The notes under the pieces are model-generated. The model was given only the letters and a program-made list of their open reading frames with translations. It had not been told where the DNA came from and made no database searches. Positions 6,190-11,375 of a DNA stretch of 11,375 bases are shown piece after piece. The stretch covers positions 1 to 11,375 of the forward strand of contig DCCQ01000027.1 of NCBI GenBank assembly GCA_002314195.1, in the 5' to 3' direction. This DNA is from Bacteroidales bacterium UBA1077 (lineage in GTDB: Bacteria > Bacteroidota > Bacteroidia > Bacteroidales > UBA932). How positions within the stretch are numbered: position 1 is the stretch's first letter; the number at the start of each line of letters is the position of its first letter. Position numbers and translations under genes: made by a program.

Positions 6190-7164
6190 ATGAAGAAAAC
6201 CATAACACTTGACGCAATCGACCCCATAGAGATTTTCGGGGCCGGAAACAAGATTCTCGAAGAGTTCTGCTCTTATTTTCATGGACTTAAGGTTGTCGCA
6301 AGAGGCAACGAGATCCACTTGGAAGGCAAGGAGAACGACATACAAGAGTTCAGCCAGAAATTCGCCGAGCTGATCGAACGGAGGATGCACAAGATGAGTC
6401 TGACGGCTTTCGATGTGGAGGACATCTTCGATGGAGAGAACTCACCCAACAACTTCAGGCTCAACGGAGAGGCCATCATTGTCCACAGCACGGAGGGGAA
6501 GCCGATAAAGGCCCGCAACAAGACCCAGCAGGAGATGGTCAAGGCCTATTTCGAGAACGACCTTGTCTTCGCGGTCGGTCCTGCCGGAACCGGCAAGACT
6601 TACGTGGCGATAGCCCTGGCGGTCAGGGCGCTGAAAAACCGCGAAATCAAACGCATCATCCTGACACGTCCTGCCGTCGAGGCCGGTGAGCGGTTAGGTT
6701 TTTTGCCCGGAGACCTGAAAGACAAGCTGGATCCGTACCTCCAGCCACTGTATGATGCTCTCGGGGACATGATCCCGCCAAAGAAACTGCAGGAATTCAT
6801 CGAGGAGGGCACCATCCAGATCGCCCCTCTGGCCTACATGCGCGGCCGAACCTTGGACCGTGCCTGCGTCATCCTGGACGAAGCCCAGAACACCAATCTC
6901 GGCCAGTTGAAGATGTTCCTCACAAGAATGGGCATGAACGCCAAATTCATCGTGACAGGTGACGCTACCCAGGTCGACCTTCCGCGTCGTGAGGATTCCG
7001 GTCTGCTGCGCGGCATCAGCCTCCTCAAGAACATCAAGGGAGTCAGCACAATCTTCTTCACCAACGAGGACATCGTCCGCCACCCGTTAGTGAGCAAGAT
7101 CGTCAAGGCCTTCGACCGTAAGGAGGCCGAGGATGTCGCGACGGAGCCCGTGGCAGGCAATTAA
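6190..7164 (+). CDS. PhoH-family ATPase (YbeZ type)
   Basis: This 324-residue cytoplasmic P-loop ATPase is full length for the PhoH/YbeZ group. Residues 1-65 form the small N-terminal domain typical of PhoH-like proteins. The ATPase core has Walker A GPAGTGKT at 130-137, the PhoH signature TRPAVEAGERLGFLPGDLKDK at about 159-179, Walker B VILDEAQN at 227-234 and the sensor-like VTGDATQVDLP at 255-265. In other bacteria YbeZ is linked to YbeY and ribosome or RNA quality control, but its exact reaction is not settled. I chose the ATG at 6190. A TTG at 6184 would overlap the preceding stop codon and add only two residues. The two-base gap suggests co-transcription and perhaps translational coupling with the CapA-like gene. 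Confidence 0.94.
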   Translation: MKKTITLDAIDPIEIFGAGNKILEEFCSYFHGLKVVARGNEIHLEGKENDIQEFSQKFAELIERRMHKMSLTAFDVEDIFDGENSPNNFRLNGEAIIVHSTEGKPIKARNKTQQEMVKAYFENDLVFAVGPAGTGKTYVAIALAVRALKNREIKRIILTRPAVEAGERLGFLPGDLKDKLDPYLQPLYDALGDMIPPKKLQEFIEEGTIQIAPLAYMRGRTLDRACVILDEAQNTNLGQLKMFLTRMGMNAKFIVTGDATQVDLPRREDSGLLRGISLLKNIKGVSTIFFTNEDIVRHPLVSKIVKAFDRKEAEDVATEPVAGN

Positions 7165-7180
7165 CTGACCATCAAACAAC

Positions 7181-7230
7181 AAGACAATCGCCTCCGGTTG
7201 GATACAACTGAAGACGATTGTCTTATTAAT
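7181..7230 (+). terminator. Hairpin terminator after phoH
   Basis: AAGACAATCG (7181-7190) and CGATTGTCTT (7215-7224) form a perfect ten-pair stem, and an inner GTTG-gata-CAAC stem (7197-7208) extends the structure. The downstream tail is TATTAATTATTT, moderately T-rich. It lies 17 bases after the phoH stop. Confidence 0.7.
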
Positions 7231-7240
7231 TATTTGTCAA

Positions 7241-7279
7241 GCATATACCCGCCACTAACATTCGTAGCGGCATATATGC
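7241..7279 (-). terminator. Possible hairpin terminator after the TPR gene
   Basis: GCATATA-cc-CGC (7241-7252) and GCGG-ca-TATATGC (7267-7279) form an imperfect stem just beyond the stop codon of the minus-strand TPR gene. GGCATATATGCC at 7269-7280 is also a perfect palindrome. The tail on the minus strand, TTGACAAATAATT, is only weakly T-rich, so termination efficiency is uncertain. Confidence 0.5.
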
Positions 7280-7282
7280 CGG

Positions 7283-8602
7283 TTAGTTGTTCAGGAGAGC
7301 GTTGTACTTCTCGTAGCCGGCCTGGCACTTAGGGTCCTGGTCACGGAAACGATAGTAGATCTGCTTGAGGTACTCGGCGATGGTTGACTTGATGGCAGGA
7401 TCCTCGCAGACAACATAGGCCTGCTCAAACGGCTCTATGCATTTCTTGAGGGTCACCTCGAATTCCTGCACAAGAGCCATGTACTTGGTGTCATCAAGTT
7501 CACTCTGCGCCTTTTCCTGAAGTTCAAGAGCCTTGTCATAATACATCTGTCCCTTGCCGATATAAGCGAATACGTACTTAGGATCCTTGGCAGCAGACTC
7601 ATCATAAGCCTTCGCTGCCTTGTCAAGGTCACCAAGCTGCTTGTAGGCCTGACCCTCGACATAATAGAGGGAAGCGTTGTCAGGAGACGTTGTCTTCGCC
7701 TGCTGGAGAAGCTCGAACAACCTGTCTGTTCCCTCGCCGCTGGTCATGTAGTAGTTGATGAGGCCAAATACGATGCTCTCACTTGTAGGGAACTTCTGGA
7801 ATCCTTGCTCAAGGTAGTCCTTGGCGGCAGTCTTTCCGGCCTTGGTGGTGTCAACGTGCGAGATGCAGTCAGCGATCTTGGCGAAAACCTCACCGTTCTC
7901 GGCATAATAGCCGTAGCCGAGACAATTCTCGAACAAGGTCTTGGCCTTGCTGAAATCCTGTGTGCTCCATGCTGTGAACGCGGCATTGTAAAGGGAGTTG
8001 GTGTCTATCTTCTCGTAAGGCTTCTGGGCAGCGGCCTCGACAGCGGCCTCAAAAAAAGATTCGGCCTTCCTGATGTCACCAAGAGTATAGGCATTGTAAG
8101 CCTCCTGATTGAACTTCTCAGCGATGGTCTTGATACCCTCGCTGATGTCCTTGTCCTTAGAATGCTTCACATCAACCTCATATGCTTTCTTATAAGCCTC
8201 AAGAGCCTTTGTAAGGGCATCCTCAACAACAGGCTTAGTCACCTCGATGATTGAAAGCTGACCCTGGGCGTTAAAATAAAGGTTCTTGTTCTCGTAAACC
8301 TGCTTGGTGTACTGAGTGCCACCGAGAGAGACAGTCTCGACAGAAGTCGGTTTCTCTGATCCCATGGAAAGCTGGAGGGCGTTCAAGTCCGCGCCAAGCC
8401 AAACGTTTCCGGCTGGAGCACTGTAGGCGTCAACATAAGTCTGCGCAAGTTTCATCCAAGTAGCCACCTTGGTAGCCTTCTTCTCGTTCTGGGAAGCGGC
8501 GAGGGCGCTCTCGACCGCCTTGGCGGCAGAGTTCACGTTAGACTGGGCATTCGCTACCTGGAAGGAAGCGAGCAATGCCAAAACAATCAATGTCTTTTTC
8601 AT
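7283..8602 (-). CDS. Exported tetratricopeptide-repeat protein encoded downstream of gyrA
   Basis: The 439-residue product starts with a clear signal peptide (MKKTLIVLALLASFQVANA, cleavage before Gln20), so it should be periplasmic. The rest is helical and rich in Ala, Lys and Glu. TPR-like units are visible at about 167-196, 203-236, 311-341 (YYVEGQAYKQLGDLDKAAKAY) and 345-380. A first repeat-like segment at 47-80 is followed by a strand-rich insert, YENKNLYFNAQGQLSIIEVTKP region, at 103-124. A similar TPR protein commonly follows gyrA in Bacteroidales from my recollection, but its function is unknown; TPRs usually mediate protein-protein contacts. The 31-bp gap after gyrA suggests one transcript. 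An AT-rich hairpin in that gap may affect translation or processing. Confidence 0.88.
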   Translation of the reverse strand: MKKTLIVLALLASFQVANAQSNVNSAAKAVESALAASQNEKKATKVATWMKLAQTYVDAYSAPAGNVWLGADLNALQLSMGSEKPTSVETVSLGGTQYTKQVYENKNLYFNAQGQLSIIEVTKPVVEDALTKALEAYKKAYEVDVKHSKDKDISEGIKTIAEKFNQEAYNAYTLGDIRKAESFFEAAVEAAAQKPYEKIDTNSLYNAAFTAWSTQDFSKAKTLFENCLGYGYYAENGEVFAKIADCISHVDTTKAGKTAAKDYLEQGFQKFPTSESIVFGLINYYMTSGEGTDRLFELLQQAKTTSPDNASLYYVEGQAYKQLGDLDKAAKAYDESAAKDPKYVFAYIGKGQMYYDKALELQEKAQSELDDTKYMALVQEFEVTLKKCIEPFEQAYVVCEDPAIKSTIAEYLKQIYYRFRDQDPKCQAGYEKYNALLNN

Positions 8603-8611
8603 GATTATTGG

Positions 8612-8631
8612 TATTTAGTTGTTTCTAAATA
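8612..8631 (-). repeat. AT-rich inverted repeat between gyrA and the TPR gene
   Basis: TATTTAG (8612-8618) and CTAAATA (8625-8631) are perfect inverted copies around a six-base loop. The repeat fills most of the 31-bp gap between the gyrA stop and the TPR start. With seven pairs, six of them A-T, it is too weak and lacks a T tract to be a convincing terminator. Confidence 0.5.
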
Positions 8632-8633
8632 AT

Positions 8634-11168
8634 CTATTCCTGAGGCTCTTCGGTGTTTTCCTCGGCAGCCTTGTCTTGTTCGTCATCGTTATCGTTACTC
8701 TTCTCAACAGTAGAGATGGCAGCAATCGAGTCACCGTTCTTTATGTTGATCAGTTTCACGCCCTGGGTCGCCCTGCCGGCCACTCTTATGTCGGAGACTG
8801 CCATCCTTATCGTCAGACCGGACTTCTCGATGATCATCAGGTCATCGTTCTCGGTCACGTTCTTGATGGCGATCAGCTTGCCGGTCTTCTCGGTGATGCT
8901 GATGGTCTTGACACCCTTGCCGCCTCGGTTGGTGATACGGTACTCATCGAAATCCGTTCTCTTTCCGAATCCGTTCTCACTCACTACAAGCACGGTGTGA
9001 GCGGCCGCATCCTCCGCCTTCGGATCGTAATTGATGGCACCGATGACCTCATCGTCGTCTTCAATATTGATGCCACGCACTCCGGTGGAGTTTCTACCCA
9101 TCGGACGGGCATCGGTCTCATCGAAGCGGCAGCAGCGTCCCTCGCGAGCGGCGATCAGAATCTCCTCGTTGCCGTTGGTCAGCAAAGCCTCGACAAGCTC
9201 GTCACCCTCACGCAGATTGACCGCGTTCACTCCGGCTGTCCTTGGATGCGAATATGCTTCCAGTGATGTCTTCTTGATGATTCCCCTCTTGGTGATGAGC
9301 ACGATATTGTTGCCGTTCACATATTCATGATCCTTGAGGGTCTTGACGTTGATGTAGGCCAGGATCTTGTCGTTAGGAATGTTGAGCACGTTCTGGATGG
9401 CGCGTCCCTTGGATGCCCTTGAGCCTTCCGGAATCTCGTAGACCTTGAGCCAGAAGCAGCGTCCGGTCTGGGTAAAGAGGAGCATCGTGGAGTGCATGTT
9501 CGCGATGTAGATGTGGTCGATGAAGTCCTCGTCCCTCGTCGCGCTTCCCTTCATTCCCACCCCGCCGCGCGCCTGGGTGCGATATTCAGTCAGAGGAGTC
9601 CTCTTGATGTAGCCCAGATGTGAGATCGTGATGACCATGTCCTCATCGGCGTAGAAGTCCTCCGGGTTGAACTCACTCGCGGAAGGACGGATCTCTGTCC
9701 TTCTCGGATCGGCATATTTGTTCTTGAGTTCGATCGTCTCTGCCTTGATGACCTTCATCTGCTCCTCCACGCTGCCGAGGATCTCGTTGCAGCGGGCGAT
9801 GAACTTCTCAAGTTCGTCATATTCAGCCTGAAGCTTTTCTCTCTCCAAACCTGTCAGCTGACGGAGTCTCATTTCGACAATAGCTGTCGCCTGGGCATCT
9901 GTGAACTCGAAGCGGGAGATCAACTCGGCCTTTGCCTCGTCCACATTGGCGGAGTGCCTGATGATGTGGATAATCTCATCGATGACGTCAATGGCCTTCA
10001 GCAGACCTTCAAGGATGTGGGCCCTCTTCTGAGCCTTTTCCAACTCAAACTTGGTTCTGCGGATGATGACATCGTGGCGGAACTCCACAAAGTTGGCGAT
10101 CATGTCCTTGAGGGACAATGTCCTTGGACGTCCCTTGACAAGGGCGACATTGTTGAACGCGAAGCTGGACTGAAGTTGGGTGTACTTGAACAGGGTGTTG
10201 AGCACGACGTTGGAGTTGCAGCCCTGTTTTACCCTGATCACAACGCGGACACCCTCACGGGATGTCTCGTCATTGATGTAGGTGATACCCTCAATCTTCT
10301 TGTCCTCAACCATCTGGCCGATCTTCTCGATCATCTCCTTCTTGTTGACCATGTAAGGGATCTCGGTCACAACGATGGTCTCACGGCCGTTGTCGGCCAC
10401 CTCGATCTCGGTCTTGGCACGGACAACCACCTTGCCGCGACCGGTCTCGTACGCCTCCTTGATTCCGCCCACGCCCATGATGATGCCGCCGGTCGGGAAG
10501 TCCGGTCCCTTGATGTGCTGCATCAGGCCGTCGGTGTCGATGTCCGGATTGTCGATGTAGGCGCAGATAGCGTCACAGCATTCGCCCAGATTGTGCGGAG
10601 CCATGTTAGTGGCCATACCGACGGCGATACCAGACGATCCGTTAAGAAGAAGAAGCGGAGCCTTTGTAGGCAGCACCGTAGGCTCTTCCTCCGTGTCGTC
10701 GAAGTTAAGCGTCATATCCACAGTGTTCTTGTCGATGTCGGCAAGAACATCATCTGTCATCTTCTGAAGCTTCGCCTCGGTGTACCTCATGGCGGCGACA
10801 GGGTCACCGTCCATTGATCCGAAGTTACCCTGTCCGAAAATCATAGGGTAACGCTGGTTCCAAGGTTGAGCCAATCTGGCAAGGGCATCATAGACACTGG
10901 AGTCTCCGTGCGGATGGTACTTACCAAGCACCTCTCCGACAATCTTGGCGCACTTACGTGTCGGTCCTGAATATGACAGGCCTAGACCGTCCATTCCGAA
11001 CAACACCCTCCTCTGCACAGGCTTCAGGCCATCCCTGACATCAGGCAGCGCACGGGAGACAATGACGGACATCGAATAGTCGATGTACGCGGTTCGCATC
11101 TCGTGATCAATCTCAACCGGTTCGATGATGCCGGTCAGGCCTTCTTCTTTCTTTTCCTCAATATCCAT
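8634..11168 (-). CDS. gyrA: DNA gyrase subunit A
   Basis: This 844-residue protein is the DNA-cleaving subunit of gyrase, which forms GyrA2GyrB2 and introduces negative supercoils using ATP. The N-terminal part has SMSVIVSRALPDVRDGLKPVQRR at about 32-54 (read in two pieces), HPHGDSSVYDAL at 85-96 and AAMRYTEAKL at 125-134 with the catalytic Tyr129. The main quinolone-resistance positions, matching E. coli Ser83 and Asp87, are Ser90 and Asp94, so the sequence is wild type there. The C-terminal beta-pinwheel carries a GyrA-box relative, TNRGGKG at 746-752 instead of QRRGGKG, which favours GyrA over ParC. The tail from about 823 is strongly acidic. gyrB is not in this window. A promoter lies upstream and a TPR gene follows on the same strand. 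Confidence 0.97.
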   Translation of the reverse strand: MDIEEKKEEGLTGIIEPVEIDHEMRTAYIDYSMSVIVSRALPDVRDGLKPVQRRVLFGMDGLGLSYSGPTRKCAKIVGEVLGKYHPHGDSSVYDALARLAQPWNQRYPMIFGQGNFGSMDGDPVAAMRYTEAKLQKMTDDVLADIDKNTVDMTLNFDDTEEEPTVLPTKAPLLLLNGSSGIAVGMATNMAPHNLGECCDAICAYIDNPDIDTDGLMQHIKGPDFPTGGIIMGVGGIKEAYETGRGKVVVRAKTEIEVADNGRETIVVTEIPYMVNKKEMIEKIGQMVEDKKIEGITYINDETSREGVRVVIRVKQGCNSNVVLNTLFKYTQLQSSFAFNNVALVKGRPRTLSLKDMIANFVEFRHDVIIRRTKFELEKAQKRAHILEGLLKAIDVIDEIIHIIRHSANVDEAKAELISRFEFTDAQATAIVEMRLRQLTGLEREKLQAEYDELEKFIARCNEILGSVEEQMKVIKAETIELKNKYADPRRTEIRPSASEFNPEDFYADEDMVITISHLGYIKRTPLTEYRTQARGGVGMKGSATRDEDFIDHIYIANMHSTMLLFTQTGRCFWLKVYEIPEGSRASKGRAIQNVLNIPNDKILAYINVKTLKDHEYVNGNNIVLITKRGIIKKTSLEAYSHPRTAGVNAVNLREGDELVEALLTNGNEEILIAAREGRCCRFDETDARPMGRNSTGVRGINIEDDDEVIGAINYDPKAEDAAAHTVLVVSENGFGKRTDFDEYRITNRGGKGVKTISITEKTGKLIAIKNVTENDDLMIIEKSGLTIRMAVSDIRVAGRATQGVKLINIKNGDSIAAISTVEKSNDNDDEQDKAAEENTEEPQE

Positions 11169-11202
11169 ATTCCGATGTTGAATACATTATAGTTAAAACA
11201 CG

Positions 11203-11234
11203 CAAAATTAGTAAAAAAAACCGAGAGAGACAAC
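11203..11234 (-). promoter_or_regulatory. Predicted gyrA promoter
   Basis: On the minus strand, GTTG (11231-11234) is followed after 20 bases by TAATTTTG (11203-11210), matching the Bacteroidota pattern. Transcription would begin about 30 bases before the gyrA ATG. The segment between 11169 and 11202 is AT-rich with no clear Shine-Dalgarno. Confidence 0.6.
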
Positions 11235-11257
11235 AGTGCGGCAAGCCACAGTTTTAC

Positions 11258-11276
11258 GTGAAAAATATTTTCGCAC
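11258..11276. repeat. Imperfect AT-centred palindrome in the divergent gyrA intergenic region
   Basis: The 19-base segment reads GTG, AAAAATATTTT, CGCAC. Its arms GTGAAAAAT and ATTTTCGCAC are inverted copies with a one-base offset. It lies about 50 bases upstream of the expected start of the rightward gene, a plausible regulator site, but no known operator is recognised. Confidence 0.35.
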
Positions 11277-11305
11277 TCGTACCGCGTTTTGGCACAAGCA
11301 CGATC

Positions 11306-11313
11306 TATCTTTG
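11306..11313 (+). promoter_or_regulatory. Predicted -7 box for the rightward gene at the window end
   Basis: TATCTTTG is identical to the -7 boxes of tRNA-His and the CapA-like gene and lies 24 bases before the ATG at 11338. The expected -33 position holds CGCG instead of a TTG-type box; TTTG at 11288-11291 is too close at 14 bases. The promoter may need an activator or be weak. Confidence 0.55.
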
Positions 11314-11337
11314 CATCAGAAACAAAAACTCAATGTC

Positions 11338-11375
11338 ATGAGAAACACTGAATATAATCTCGAAAAGCTCGCTTC
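11338..11375 (+). CDS. Start of an unidentified gene, cut off by the window edge
   Basis: Twelve complete codons are visible from the ATG at 11338, reading MRNTEYNLEKLA, with the frame open to the window end. A TATCTTTG box upstream at promoter distance supports a real gene start. An earlier ATG at 11333 stops after two codons, so 11338 is the better choice. No signal peptide is apparent, suggesting a cytoplasmic product. There is too little sequence to recognise a family. Confidence 0.5.
   Translation, partial: MRNTEYNLEKLA

Noticed and set aside
8619..9266. Plus-strand open frame of 215 codons opposite the gyrA 3' part
   Set aside because: It is antisense to the GyrA pinwheel domain with no independent evidence of coding.
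9954..10817. Plus-strand open frame of 287 codons opposite gyrA
   Set aside because: It is antisense to the conserved core of GyrA. Its Leu, Val, Asp and His-rich composition is typical of the complement of a well-biased gene, and no promoter is seen.
11290..11313. TTGGCAC sequence resembling the -24 element of a sigma-54 promoter
   Set aside because: No TTGC at the required -12 spacing follows, whereas a perfect Bacteroidota -7 box lies downstream.
1..11375. CRISPR array, insertion sequence, integrase or attachment site next to tRNA-His
   Set aside because: There are no regularly spaced repeats and no transposase or integrase frame. No second copy of the tRNA-His 3' end is visible within the window.

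Overview
This window looks like a chromosomal segment from a member of the Bacteroidota, most likely order Bacteroidales. Three things support this. Promoter-like sites have the phylum-specific form TTG-type -33 box, 19 to 20 bases, then TAnnTTTG (upstream of trxB, tRNA-His, the CapA-like gene and gyrA). Shine-Dalgarno sequences are weak or absent. The gene content includes a GH29 fucosidase, a Bacteroidales-type Wzi protein and gyrA followed by a secreted TPR protein. Genus cannot be fixed by eye. Coding density is high and no gap exceeds 300 bases. I see no mobile element, CRISPR array or phage gene.

Left part (1-4768). A truncated thioredoxin reductase gene (trxB, minus strand) diverges from a Fur/PerR-family metalloregulator gene on the plus strand. 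The regulator keeps the ligands of the regulatory metal site but has lost all four cysteines of the structural zinc site. It is followed on the same strand by a secreted GH29 alpha-L-fucosidase and a Wzi-family outer-membrane beta-barrel protein. Spacing is short and I see no clear internal promoter, so these three may be one transcription unit. It ends in a hairpin that can serve both strands.

Middle part (4769-7282). tRNA-His(GTG) lies on the minus strand and is divergent from a CapA/PGA_cap-family secreted protein. The CapA promoter abuts its ATG so closely that the mRNA may be leaderless. Two bases after it comes a PhoH-family ATPase gene, which ends at a strong hairpin.

Right part (7241-11375). 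gyrA (complete, wild type at the main quinolone-resistance positions) and a periplasmic TPR protein form a minus-strand pair. Divergent from gyrA, the first 12 codons of an unidentified plus-strand gene reach the window end, preceded by a -7 box and an imperfect palindrome.

Most of the window is ordinary core genome. The observations most worth checking are the zinc-site-less PerR-like regulator facing trxB, the candidate operator elements between them, its possible co-transcription with fucosidase and Wzi genes, and the apparent leaderless start of the CapA-like gene. I found no convincing wholly new system.
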